From Planctomicrobium piriforme (GTDB taxonomy: Bacteria; Planctomycetota; Planctomycetia; Planctomycetales; Planctomycetaceae), in assembly GCA_945860955.1 (NCBI GenBank), contig CAMATH010000042.1, forward strand, positions 1 to 59,408: a stretch of DNA of 59,408 nt. The letters run 5' to 3'. Shown one piece after another: positions 33,371-41,705 of this stretch. Made by a program: the position numbers and the translations under genes. Every line of letters begins with the position of its first letter. The stretch's first letter is position 1. Under the pieces are notes generated by a model that did not search any database, was not told the DNA's origin, and saw only the letters and a list, made by a program, of their open reading frames with translations.

Positions 33371-34348
33371 TTGAACTTGCCGCTCCTGATTGGAATCGAC
33401 GAAGCTGGCTACGGTCCGAATCTCGGACCGTTGCTGCTGGCCGCCACAGTTTGGGAGATTCCCGGAAAACCCGCTGACACCGACCTATTCCAGCAGTTTT
33501 CCGAAGTCGTCCGCGATGCTGATGCGTTCGCAGACGGTCGCCTTCTGATCGCCGACTCCAAGCAGGTCTATTCCCCCAGCCAGGGGCTGGCGGCTTTGGA
33601 GATGGGGGTCTTCGCCGGCCTGCGGCTGTGGGGTGATGGCGGACCCGAGCGGGTTGTCACCTCCAATTTCCATACACTGGTTCGCGCGCTGCATCAGGGG
33701 CCGACTGGTGTTCTGGAGGGTGAGCCGTGGTACGACCAGTCCGAACTCCTCCTTCCGCTGAACCCGTTACCGGAATTGACAGAGCATTTCGAAAGGTGGT
33801 CCACATGTTGCCAGTCGCGGGGAATCACCCTGCGGCACATTGCATTCGACCTTGTTTCGCCCCAGAGATTCAACGCGCTCAATTCGTTGACGGGAAGCAA
33901 GGGGAGATCGCTGTCGGAGCTGTCGCTGCGCCTGCTGCGGACATGTCTTGAATCGTGTCATGCGATCGAGGGGGTGGAGACTTTGGTTCTGGCCGACAAA
34001 CATGGCGGCCGCAATCGGTATCACGAGTTTTTGCCGTTCTGCTGTGACGACGCGTTCATCACCTGTCTGGAGGAAGGAGCCCAGCGGAGTCGATATCGCG
34101 CCGGGGCGATTGAGTTTCGGTTCGAAACCAAAGCGGAACGGCACCTCCCGACGGCGCTGGCTTCCATGGTGGCAAAGTATGTGCGGGAATTGTCCATGCG
34201 ACTATTCAATCGCTACTGGCAATCGCAAATCCCCGGTTTGAAACGAACCGCCGGTTACCCGCTCGACGCGGTCCGCTTTCGTCGCGAGATTGCCAGCCGG
34301 CAATGCGAGCTATTGATCCCCGATGAGGTTTTGTGGCGGGAGAAGTAG
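33371..34348 (+). CDS. RNase HII-like protein (RNase H fold), planctomycete-type paralogue
   Basis: A 325-residue protein whose N-terminus IGIDEAGYGPNLGPL has the same pattern as the RNase HII catalytic signature GIDEAGRGP-GP. D10 and E11 are in the metal-binding positions. Later IADSKQVYS resembles the HII 'DSKKLS' motif, LVLADKHGG supplies a third Asp, and LASMVAKYVRELSM resembles the HII 'SIvAKv-R' segment. It is longer than true RNase HII (about 200-220 residues), with extra sequence between the motifs, so it may be a divergent nuclease. The frame begins with TTG at 33371 and no ATG lies near the conserved start. A good terminator follows at 34518. Confidence 0.75.
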   Translation: MNLPLLIGIDEAGYGPNLGPLLLAATVWEIPGKPADTDLFQQFSEVVRDADAFADGRLLIADSKQVYSPSQGLAALEMGVFAGLRLWGDGGPERVVTSNFHTLVRALHQGPTGVLEGEPWYDQSELLLPLNPLPELTEHFERWSTCCQSRGITLRHIAFDLVSPQRFNALNSLTGSKGRSLSELSLRLLRTCLESCHAIEGVETLVLADKHGGRNRYHEFLPFCCDDAFITCLEEGAQRSRYRAGAIEFRFETKAERHLPTALASMVAKYVRELSMRLFNRYWQSQIPGLKRTAGYPLDAVRFRREIASRQCELLIPDEVLWREK

Positions 34349-34517
34349 CCCGGAACCTGAATTCGAGGGTTGGTCGGAATGCCAAGGTCCGGATTTGTCG
34401 CGAAATCCCGTACGCATCACATCGAAAAATGCGACCTCATGCCCGAGCCGCGCCCGTCAGGAAGCGGTAAAAGCCTGTCCAAAATCAAAACCGTTTTTGT
34501 TGCTTGTTTCGCGGACG

Positions 34518-34544
34518 GTCGGCACTCACTGAGCCGACTTTTTT
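34518..34544 (+). terminator. Rho-independent terminator after the RNase HII-like gene
   Basis: GTCGGC pairs with GCCGAC around a nine-base loop and is followed directly by TTTTTT on the plus strand. It lies 170 bases after the stop codon and only six bases before the end of the convergent aroH gene. Confidence 0.75.
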
Positions 34545-34549
34545 GTTAC

Positions 34550-34921
34550 TTACTGAGCGCTATGGATATCCGGCCGCAGCGATTTCGCTTCGCGCAGATA
34601 GGTGTGGGTGATTTCTTTCAACGATTTCGTCGTATTGATATGCAGCAGAACGCGAACGCAGCGGGGGAGCCGACCGGGGACGGCGATTTCCGACGCGCAC
34701 AGCAGCGGAACCAGTTGCAGGCCGATTTCACGTGCCGCCTCGGCCGGAAATGTGGCATTGAGGTCGGGGGTGGTCGTGAACAGAATTGAAGCGATATCCT
34801 CAAAATCGGTGATCGCGTTGGTCCGGAGAACTTCCTGGAGCAACTCGCGAGTCGCTTCCAGGACCGCTTCGCGCGTATTGGCTGTCGCGGTGGTGGCACC
34901 ACGGACGCCGCGAACTCGCAT
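34550..34921 (-). CDS. aroH: Chorismate mutase, AroH type
   Basis: A 123-residue protein matching the monofunctional AroH family of Bacillus subtilis (about 127 residues) along its whole length. It has the start [11 protein letters not shown], the segment [21 protein letters not shown], the CASEIAVPG stretch with the active-site Cys/Glu region, [10 protein letters not shown] with the catalytic Arg, and the end [13 protein letters not shown]. It converts chorismate to prephenate for phenylalanine and tyrosine synthesis in the cytoplasm. I start at ATG 34921 because B. subtilis AroH begins at the equivalent position; ATG 34933 or GTG 34963 are possible. No other aromatic-pathway gene is nearby. 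Confidence 0.93.
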   Translation of the reverse strand: MRVRGVRGATTATANTREAVLEATRELLQEVLRTNAITDFEDIASILFTTTPDLNATFPAEAAREIGLQLVPLLCASEIAVPGRLPRCVRVLLHINTTKSLKEITHTYLREAKSLRPDIHSAQ

Positions 34922-34960
34922 CGGATTTTGCATCGGAAAATCAACCAGATGAAGTGCCGA

Positions 34961-34988
34961 CACCCCGGACTGAATTCAGTCCGGGGTG
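34961..34988. terminator. Perfect 28-bp palindrome, probable terminator-like hairpin
   Basis: Two perfect 14-base half-sites meet at an AATT centre (34973-34976), so RNA from either strand could form a 12-bp GC-rich stem with a tetraloop. It lies between the stop of the oxidoreductase gene and the start of aroH, both on the minus strand. No U-tract follows on either side, so it may act as a factor-dependent terminator, an RNA-stabilising hairpin, or a dimer-protein site controlling aroH. Confidence 0.7.
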
Positions 34989-35045
34989 CCGTGCGGGAAA
35001 CTCTTCAGGCCGCCCACCGGGCTACCGGAGAGCGGGCCAGTGCGG

Positions 35046-36374
35046 TTAGAGCGACCAACCTTCGCGGTATTCGCGCTTGATCACGTGGGCGACCTCGGGG
35101 GCGTTTTTCGCCGTCAGGTTCTTGGCGTCCCACTCGATGATTTTCCCTTCCGACTTCGGACCCTTGCCGGCATAGACCGCCAGGTTGCCGAGGAGGATGG
35201 TTTCCGACAGAGGGCCGGCGTAGTCGGCGAAGTTCGACATCGCGGGTTCGCCACCCTTGATCGCGTTGATCCACTCTTCAAAGTGGCCGGGCGAGTGCTT
35301 GTAGTCGACTTCCGCCGCCTTCGCGCCGCTGAGCAGCTCGAAGCGTTCGCAGTAATCACCGACCGCCCACAACGTGTCCTTGTCGCCGACGATCAGGGCA
35401 CCGCTGTCGGGGAGCGCCTTGCCGCCAAACAGCTCGCGAGACGGCTTCTTGCCGCCGTCGTACCAGACGACCGGAATCGCCGGGCGACCGTTCGCTTCCG
35501 GGAAGGCGAACTTGATCACCGACCAGGCGGGGTAGCTGTCGCCGTTGTGGCCCGAGTGTTCGGCCGCGATGGTGGTGGGATCTTTGAGTCCCAGCGCCAT
35601 GAACGGCATGTTGAACGTGTGGCAGGCCATATCACCCAAGGCTCCGGTGCCGAAGTCCCACCAGCCGCGCCAGGCGAACGGGTGGTACGCACCCGGAGCG
35701 TAATCGCGGATTTTTGCGGGGCCGAGGAACAGATCCCAGTTGACGTTTTCGGGGACGGCGGCCGCCTTGGGACGGGGTCCACCCTGCGCCCAGATCGGCC
35801 GATTCGTCCAAACATGGACTTCCTTGACGGTGCCAACGGCACCCGACTTAATCAACGCGGCTGCCCAGCGGAGGTTGTTGCCAGCCGTTCCCTGGTTTCC
35901 CATCTGTGTCGCGAGTTTCTTCTCGCGGGCCAAGTCGGCCATCAGACGCGCTTCGGAAACGGAGTGGGTCAGGGGCTTCTGACAGAAGCAGTGCTTACCG
36001 AGTCGCATTCCCATGACCGACGCCGGAGCGTGCGAGTGGTCGGGGGTGCTGACGGTGATGGCGTCGATGTCTTTGGCCATCTCGTCAAACATTTTGCGGT
36101 AGTCCGAGAACTTTTTCGCCTTCGAAAACGCTTCGGCTTCCGACCGCTTGCCAAGACGCTGTGAGTCAATGTCACAAATCGCCACGATGTCGCCAAACCG
36201 GGCGGCGTCGGCGGAATCGCTTTCCCCCTTGCCCCCGATTCCGATGCACGCCAACCGGATGCGCTCGTTCGCCGACGCGCTGACCGGGACTTGGATGCCG
36301 CCGGCCGCCCACAGGCCAACCCCCAAGGCGGCCGCTTCCTGCATGAACCCACGACGACTGTTTCGCTGCGACAT
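35046..36374 (-). CDS. Tat-exported Gfo/Idh/MocA-family oxidoreductase
   Basis: A 442-residue protein with a twin-arginine signal (NSRRGFMQ at residues 5-12, followed by a hydrophobic stretch), so it is probably folded with its cofactor before export. The Rossmann segment LACIGIGGKG (41-50) ends in an acidic VAICDID, and GKHCFCQKPL (126-135) supplies the family Lys (K133, equivalent to the EKP motif). The C-terminal half has the Gfo/Idh beta-sheet features. Members oxidise or isomerise sugars and inositols using NAD(P), and the substrate here is unknown. Exported members of this family are frequent in planctomycetes. Divergent from the LRR gene with 147 bases between starts. Confidence 0.92.
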   Translation of the reverse strand: MSQRNSRRGFMQEAAALGVGLWAAGGIQVPVSASANERIRLACIGIGGKGESDSADAARFGDIVAICDIDSQRLGKRSEAEAFSKAKKFSDYRKMFDEMAKDIDAITVSTPDHSHAPASVMGMRLGKHCFCQKPLTHSVSEARLMADLAREKKLATQMGNQGTAGNNLRWAAALIKSGAVGTVKEVHVWTNRPIWAQGGPRPKAAAVPENVNWDLFLGPAKIRDYAPGAYHPFAWRGWWDFGTGALGDMACHTFNMPFMALGLKDPTTIAAEHSGHNGDSYPAWSVIKFAFPEANGRPAIPVVWYDGGKKPSRELFGGKALPDSGALIVGDKDTLWAVGDYCERFELLSGAKAAEVDYKHSPGHFEEWINAIKGGEPAMSNFADYAGPLSETILLGNLAVYAGKGPKSEGKIIEWDAKNLTAKNAPEVAHVIKREYREGWSL

Positions 36375-36521
36375 GTGGAGAAACTCCCGAAATGAAACGG
36401 ATGAAGCGTGAACGGTGACAGATGGTCGCCCGGTACGATATCATGCGAATTTCCCGTTCGCAACCAGTCCGTTCCCACCAATCTCCCGCGATTTTCCCCT
36501 TTGACTTCCTCAGGTCGTTCC

Positions 36522-37844
36522 ATGCTCACCCGTCTGCCTCTGGTTTTGCTTCTGTGCCTTGCGACCCTGGCCAGTGCCACTTCCGCTTTCGCTCAGGCCG
36601 CCGCTTCCAAAACCAAAGCGGCCAAGCCCGCGCCGGCAGCCGCGAAGGTCGAATTGTCGGAGGCTCAGCAGCAGGCTCTCGCCGCCCTGAAAAAACTCGA
36701 GGCGAAAATCACCCTGGGAGCCGACGGTTCCGTCACCGGAATTGACCTCGGGAAGATTGAAACGCTCGACGAGCAGGTTCCCCCGATCACCGCCTTTCCC
36801 CAGTTGGAAAAACTGGTTCTCTGGGGACCGGGGATTTCCGACGCGGCACTGGACCATGTCGCCCAACTGACCAATCTGCGCGATCTGGTCATCGAAAACT
36901 GTTCCACCGTCACCGATGCGGGCATTGAAAAGCTCAAAACGCTGACGAAACTGAAATCGATCAACCTGCGGCGGTCGGGAATGTCGGATGAGGCGATCAA
37001 GTCGCTCAAAGCTCTCCCCGCGCTGGAAGAGTTACATCTGCTGTACACCCGCCTCACCGATGCCGGCCTGGAAGAGATGAAGGGGATGCAAGGGGTGACG
37101 CTGCTCGACATCCGTGGTTGTGTCTCGATTACCGACGCCGGCCTGCAGAGTCTGCAGGAGTTGAAAAACCTCAAGACCCTGCGACTGCGGAATTTCGCCC
37201 TGACGAATGCTGGCCTGGCGCACCTGAAGCTGCTCGGCAAAATGCGAGTGCTGGCGATCGAGGATTCCGAAAATGTTGACGATTCCGGGGTTCAGAGTCT
37301 GTCGGGGATGACGGGACTCGAAGACATCACCTTTTTCCGCGACAACGTTTCGGATGCCGGGTTGGCGCACCTGGCGAAAATGCCAGGACTCAAGCGGGTC
37401 AGCCTGCGAGGCTGTAACCGAATCAAAGGCCCCGGTCTCGCGTCGCTCGCCGAATTGGCGGGCCTGCGGACGCTGGTCCTGAGCGAAACTGATATCGGCG
37501 ACGATTCGCTGGTCAACCTGAAAAAGCTCCAGAAACTCGATTCGCTCGACCTGTGGCACACCCGGGTGGGGGACGCCGGCCTGGCGGAGCTTTCGGGGTT
37601 GAAATCGCTGCGGATCCTGATCCTCAAGGAAAACGCGGTGACCGATGGGGGACTGCCCGCGCTCGCGAAGCTCCCCAAGCTGGAAAACCTCGACTTGAAC
37701 GGGACTCAGGTCACGGATGCCGGGCTGGAGACGATCGCCGGTTTCCCCGCCTTAAAAACGCTCGATTTGCGGGCCGCGAAAGCCACCCCCGAAGGAATCG
37801 CCGCCCTGCAGAAGAAGCTCCCCAAGCTGCAGATTCTGAAGTAG
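36522..37844 (+). CDS. Secreted leucine-rich-repeat protein
   Basis: A 440-residue protein with a signal peptide (cleavage after about residue 24, ASATSAFA-Q), an Ala/Lys-rich spacer (25-50), then about a dozen repeats of roughly 24 residues ending in variants of 'TDAGL' (for example LTDAGLEEM, VTDGGLPAL). This is the bacterial cysteine-free LRR type typical of planctomycetes, forming a curved binding solenoid. No enzymatic domain is attached. I chose ATG 36522 because it places the signal peptide at the N-terminus; the frame is open up to 36408. Probably a periplasmic or surface protein-protein interaction module. Confidence 0.9.
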   Translation: MLTRLPLVLLLCLATLASATSAFAQAAASKTKAAKPAPAAAKVELSEAQQQALAALKKLEAKITLGADGSVTGIDLGKIETLDEQVPPITAFPQLEKLVLWGPGISDAALDHVAQLTNLRDLVIENCSTVTDAGIEKLKTLTKLKSINLRRSGMSDEAIKSLKALPALEELHLLYTRLTDAGLEEMKGMQGVTLLDIRGCVSITDAGLQSLQELKNLKTLRLRNFALTNAGLAHLKLLGKMRVLAIEDSENVDDSGVQSLSGMTGLEDITFFRDNVSDAGLAHLAKMPGLKRVSLRGCNRIKGPGLASLAELAGLRTLVLSETDIGDDSLVNLKKLQKLDSLDLWHTRVGDAGLAELSGLKSLRILILKENAVTDGGLPALAKLPKLENLDLNGTQVTDAGLETIAGFPALKTLDLRAAKATPEGIAALQKKLPKLQILK

Positions 37845-37845
37845 C

Positions 37846-38287
37846 TAAGAACCTGTCCACAATCAATTTCGTGGTTTGTGAAATCCTTCGGACAAACCGA
37901 ATCAGCAGCGGTTAAGCAAAGTTCGCGGTCATGTCGCATCGAATTCAGTGATGCACGTCTACCCCGCAGGGGTTTTATAGCAAAGCCCAGGGTTGGTCGA
38001 GCGAAGCGAGACCTACCCTGGGTCACGCGACGAATCGGTTCTTACCCTGAAAGGGTTTCACCCGGGGGCGAACGCGTGAATCGAACCTCAATGGTTCATG
38101 GATTCGTTCCGGAAATCGAAGTGCTGTTCCTTCATTCCGGCCGGGATGGAACCCTATCAGGGTACGGCTCGGCGCCGATTCAAAAACCCAGGGTGGGTCT
38201 CGCTCCGGATCTACCGGCAGTCGGGTTTGGCGGTTCGCCCGCAAAACAACCACCAGAATACGGAATTGATTTTTTGGCAGGTTCTAA
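37846..38287. repeat. Hairpin-rich intergenic repeat block, possibly MITE-like
   Basis: A 440-base block between the LRR and PAP2 genes. It contains hairpins ACCCC/GGGGT (37961-37973), a 12-pair stem with one mismatch from CCCAGGGT (37986) to ACCCTGGG (38022), and short ACCCT/AGGGT hairpins with GAA or ATC loops. A degenerate second copy of the CCCAGGGT-GGTCTCGCT motif follows near 38188. The ends carry similar inverted sequences (AGAACCTG at 37849-37855 region and its complement at 38279-38286). The right end overlaps the PAP2 stop codon. No protein gene is visible. Confidence 0.6.
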
Positions 38288-38973
38288 CTCGTGGTGACAC
38301 ACTCGAAACGAGTGAATCCGCGCGCGAGTCGGTTGTCGCCAAACAGTATCGTGCAGAACCCGTATCCCACTGCCGCCCCCCAAAGAGTATCGCTCAGAAA
38401 GTGCGAACCTCCCTCAACCCGCTGTACCGCGACGAGGGTCGCGACCGCGACAAACAGCCACTTCCCTTTGGGGTACACCGCCCACATGGCGACACAGAAA
38501 CCCGCGACAAACGCCGAATGTGCCGACGGAAAACTCTGGAGTTTCGATCCCCCTGCGAACAGCGGAAACAGGCCGCGAAACGAATTCCAGACACCACCGG
38601 CAATGTCCTCGGAAGTGAAAGAGAAAAAATGATACGGTCGCGCTCGCGCGACACACAGCTTCAAAACATCGGCCGACAGCCCCGCACCGATCGCCGCCAG
38701 TGCGATTCGCACGCTGGCCCGCCCTCGACCGGCGTCACACAATAACAACGCCGCACAAATGGCCACTAGTCCGGTCGGCTGCCCGAACGGTTCAACGTGT
38801 TCGAGAAACTCGTGGGCGAATTGCCCGCCCCGCTGCACGTGACAGAATCGGCTCACTGGCACATCGACCGACAGCGCCAACACGCCTGCCAGAATCAACA
38901 CGGGCAGCACGACGCGCGGTGATCCCGGCAGCCGGGCTCCCGAGGTGGTGGCGGTCGGAATGGGGACACTCAT
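38284..38973 (-). CDS. PAP2-family membrane phosphatase
   Basis: A 229-residue membrane protein with the three PAP2 motifs: KLCVARARP (first motif, K-6x-RP), PSAHS (second, normally PSGHS) and QRVEGGSHFLSD (third, with the catalytic His). Several hydrophobic segments give about five or six helices. The family removes phosphate from lipid phosphates such as phosphatidic acid or undecaprenyl pyrophosphate at the outer face of the inner membrane; the substrate here is unknown. The Ala in place of Gly in PSGH is tolerated in some members. Its ATG overlaps the TerC-family stop by four bases, so the two are translationally coupled. Confidence 0.9.
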   Translation of the reverse strand: MSVPIPTATTSGARLPGSPRVVLPVLILAGVLALSVDVPVSRFCHVQRGGQFAHEFLEHVEPFGQPTGLVAICAALLLCDAGRGRASVRIALAAIGAGLSADVLKLCVARARPYHFFSFTSEDIAGGVWNSFRGLFPLFAGGSKLQSFPSAHSAFVAGFCVAMWAVYPKGKWLFVAVATLVAVQRVEGGSHFLSDTLWGAAVGYGFCTILFGDNRLARGFTRFECVTTS

Positions 38974-40049
38974 GTCGACTTGGGTTCGTCGTGTCCCCTC
39001 TGACCGGTATGCTGTTTCGCCCGACGCTGCCGGATCGCGTACGGAATCGCCAGACAGGACCCAATCACCACCGTGTAAAAGACCCAGGCGAACCAGTGGT
39101 ACTTTCGGCCTTCAACCTTCGCCAGGGACTCTGCGGGGAATTTTGGCTGAATCAGCGGATGGATGAATTCGGGGAGCCAGCCGGGACCTTTCCGTACATG
39201 CGACATTTCGTACATGTTCCCGACCGCCTCCTTCTCCACGTCATTGGCGGCGGCGTCCAGCAGCAGATCGCGATGCGCTTCGGTCATCTGGCCGGTATAG
39301 CGCAGATGATGGATGACAGACTCGAAAAACCAGTAGTCTTTCCGCTGGGTGTCCATCACCACGAGCTCTTTCAAGTCATCGGGCAGCTTCGTGAAGCCAT
39401 CGCCGCTGGGGAGTTCCGCCGAGGCTTTCATAAAGTCCTCTTCCCAATGACTGCTCAACGAGATCCCGTGTCGATTCACCATGTACCGGGCGACTTCGCG
39501 ATCCCCCAGAATCATCTCGGCGGCGGTCAGAGCCAGAACAGCGGTCCCCACCCACACGATCCATGGATAACGGTTCATCAACCGCGCGATCAGGCCACTG
39601 CACGTCATGATGATGCCAATCGACACCACCAGCCCCATCAGCAGCCGCAGTGTGTCGCCATGGCTCGCCCCCGCCACCGCGAGCATGTTGTCGAGGCTCA
39701 TCATGAAGTCGGCGACGAAGATCATCCGGATCGCGGCGAGTGCGCTCTGGTCGGCGTTGTCGGGGGTGATCTCATGGTCGTCGTCTTCCAACAGAAGTTT
39801 GACGGCGATCCACAACAGCACCAGTCCTCCAACCAGACGAACGCCGGGAATCATCAGCAAAAACGCCATGAGCAGTGTGAAGACGATTCGCATGAAGATG
39901 GCGATTCCGCCTCCCCACATGATCGCGCGATGCCGCTGATGGGCGGGGAGTTTATGTGCCGCCAGCGCGATCACCACCGCATTGTCGCCCGACAACACGA
40001 TGTCAATCAGAATGATCTGTACGACGGAGAGGATATAGTCGAGTGGCAT
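38970..40049 (-). CDS. TerC-family integral membrane protein with C-terminal extension
   Basis: A 359-residue protein. The N-terminal two thirds have about seven helices and the TerC-family charged signatures IDIVLSGDNAVVIALAA (near residues 15-31) and VADFMMSLDNMLAVAGASHG (about 112-131), in which acidic residues sit inside helices. TerC-like proteins are linked to metal handling, especially manganese export, and to tellurite resistance. A soluble stretch of about 100 residues and one more helix (about 320-340) extend the C-terminus beyond the normal family length. I use ATG 40049 because the frame upstream to 40493 is basic, low in family likeness and overlaps the divergent gene. It is the first gene of a two-gene unit with the PAP2 phosphatase. 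Confidence 0.88.
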   Translation of the reverse strand: MPLDYILSVVQIILIDIVLSGDNAVVIALAAHKLPAHQRHRAIMWGGGIAIFMRIVFTLLMAFLLMIPGVRLVGGLVLLWIAVKLLLEDDDHEITPDNADQSALAAIRMIFVADFMMSLDNMLAVAGASHGDTLRLLMGLVVSIGIIMTCSGLIARLMNRYPWIVWVGTAVLALTAAEMILGDREVARYMVNRHGISLSSHWEEDFMKASAELPSGDGFTKLPDDLKELVVMDTQRKDYWFFESVIHHLRYTGQMTEAHRDLLLDAAANDVEKEAVGNMYEMSHVRKGPGWLPEFIHPLIQPKFPAESLAKVEGRKYHWFAWVFYTVVIGSCLAIPYAIRQRRAKQHTGQRGHDEPKST

Positions 40050-40181
40050 GCAGCAGTCGGGGAGATTTGGGGCGGCGGGATCGGATGACGCAGATGCGCT
40101 AGGATAGTATTCCCGATTCTTTCGTACCATCCGAACCCCGGAAAAGTCCGGTCGGCACGACTGCCCTCCCGGTCTCAAATC

Positions 40182-40190
40182 TGGTACAAT
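40182..40190 (+). promoter_or_regulatory. Candidate extended -10 promoter of the DUF1501 operon
   Basis: TGGTACAAT combines the extended -10 TGn with TACAAT (40185-40190, 5 of 6). It lies 49 bases before ATG 40239 in the 189-base divergent gap shared with the TerC-family gene. No good -35 box is present, as expected for an extended -10 promoter. Confidence 0.4.
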
Positions 40191-40238
40191 GAAGGTTCGT
40201 AACCAACGATTCCGCCTCCGCGACGCGGCGACATTTCC

Positions 40239-41705
40239 ATGGCCCTGTTCCCTTGTGATTCGCGAAAGTGTCCACCGGTCGAGCCGGCGGTTTCGCGGCG
40301 TCGGTTCCTGGTCGAATCGGGGGGGGGCTTTGGGGCGGTCGCCTTGGCGGCGATGTGCGGCGACACGACTCGCCAAGCGTTCGCTGCGGGGCAGGGCAGG
40401 GGGGATCCGTCGCCTCAGTGGCCCCGAACTCCCCACTTTGCCCCCCGGGCGAAACGGGTGATCTGGCTGTTTATGCACGGCGGTCCCAGTCATGTCGACT
40501 TATTTGACCCCAAGCCCGATCTTGTGAAATACGCGGGGGAACCACTGCCCGAGAGTCTGGGGCCGGTGATGACTCGTCGCAAAGTGGCGGCGAATCCGCT
40601 GTTGGGACCGGTGGCTCCCTTTCGTCCCCGGGGCGAGTCGGGGTTGGAGATCAGCGATCTCCTTCCCGAAATCGCCACCTGCGCCGACGACCTGTGTGTG
40701 ATTCGAAGCTGCCACGGCGATAGCGTGAATCACCCGCAATCGGTCTACCAGATGAACACGGGCAGCATTCTCATGGGACGGCCCAGTGTGGGAAGCTGGG
40801 TCGCGTATGGTCTCGGAAACGAAAGTCAGGATCTCCCCTCGTTCGTGGTACTCCCTGATCCCGCCGGGGCAGTCAAAGGAGGTCCCCCCGCCTGGGGTGC
40901 GGGCTATCTCCCGGCGGCCTATCAGGGGACAACGGTCCGTCCGGGCAAAGCGCCTTTGCTCTATTTGAAACCGCAGCCCGGAATCGACGCCGGTTCACAG
41001 CGGGCGATGCTGGATCTGGTCCACACACTCAATCAGCGGCACTTGGCCGATCGGGAATTTGACGGCGAACTGAGCGCACGAATCGAAGCAGGGGAACTCG
41101 CGTTTCGGATGCAGTCGGCCGCGCCACGGGTCGTCGATTTGCAGGAGGAAACAGCGGAAACGCAGGCGCTCTATGGGATTGGGAATCCCGCGACCGACGA
41201 ATTTGGCACCCGCTGTCTGCTCGCCCGTCGGATGATTGAACACGGAATCCGATTCGTGCAGTTGTACTCGGGAGGAACGGACGGCTGGGACGCACACAAC
41301 GATGTTCTCAAGAACCACACCGATATGTGTCGGAAGACCGATCTTCCGGTCGCGGGGCTGCTTCGCGATCTGAAACGCCGGGGGTTGCTCGACGAGACTC
41401 TCGTCATCTGGGGCGGGGAGTTTGGGCGCATGCCGATGAGCGAACAGGGGGTGGGCCGCGACCACAATCCCTGGGGGTATTCGGTCTGGCTGGCGGGGGC
41501 GGGAGTGAAACCCGGTTTCGCGTACGGTGCGACCGATCCTGTCGGGCTGCGGGCGGCCGAGAACAAGGTTCACGTCCATGACCTGCATGCCACGATCCTG
41601 CATCTATTGGGCTTCGATCACGAACGGTTGACGTATTTTCACAATGGTCGCGATGAGCGCCTGACCGAAGTGAGTGGCCGAGTCGTCACCGAGGTGTTGG
41701 CATGA
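40239..41705 (+). CDS. DUF1501 protein, Tat-exported
   Basis: A 488-residue protein with a twin-arginine signal (VSRRRFLVE at about 18-26). It has the DUF1501 hallmarks: RVIWLFMHGGPSHVDLFDPK near residue 75, a DLCVIRSCHGDSVNH segment, FVQLYSGGTDGWDAHND, and a C-terminal GGEFGRMP followed by GRDHNP. The fold is related to alkaline-phosphatase/sulfatase enzymes, but the reaction is unknown. In planctomycetes it is normally paired with DUF1549/DUF1553 proteins, as here, where the next ATG overlaps its stop. Probably acts in the periplasm on exported polysaccharide-related substrates; that is inference from the families. Confidence 0.93.
   Translation: MALFPCDSRKCPPVEPAVSRRRFLVESGGGFGAVALAAMCGDTTRQAFAAGQGRGDPSPQWPRTPHFAPRAKRVIWLFMHGGPSHVDLFDPKPDLVKYAGEPLPESLGPVMTRRKVAANPLLGPVAPFRPRGESGLEISDLLPEIATCADDLCVIRSCHGDSVNHPQSVYQMNTGSILMGRPSVGSWVAYGLGNESQDLPSFVVLPDPAGAVKGGPPAWGAGYLPAAYQGTTVRPGKAPLLYLKPQPGIDAGSQRAMLDLVHTLNQRHLADREFDGELSARIEAGELAFRMQSAAPRVVDLQEETAETQALYGIGNPATDEFGTRCLLARRMIEHGIRFVQLYSGGTDGWDAHNDVLKNHTDMCRKTDLPVAGLLRDLKRRGLLDETLVIWGGEFGRMPMSEQGVGRDHNPWGYSVWLAGAGVKPGFAYGATDPVGLRAAENKVHVHDLHATILHLLGFDHERLTYFHNGRDERLTEVSGRVVTEVLA

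Noticed and set aside
34986-36164. A 392-residue plus-strand frame opposite the oxidoreductase gene
   Set aside because: The opposite strand has a complete Tat signal, Rossmann motif and family signatures; the plus-strand translation has none.
40050-40493. Upstream extension of the TerC-family frame
   Set aside because: It would overlap the divergent DUF1501 gene and its promoter, and the added residues are basic and unlike the family.
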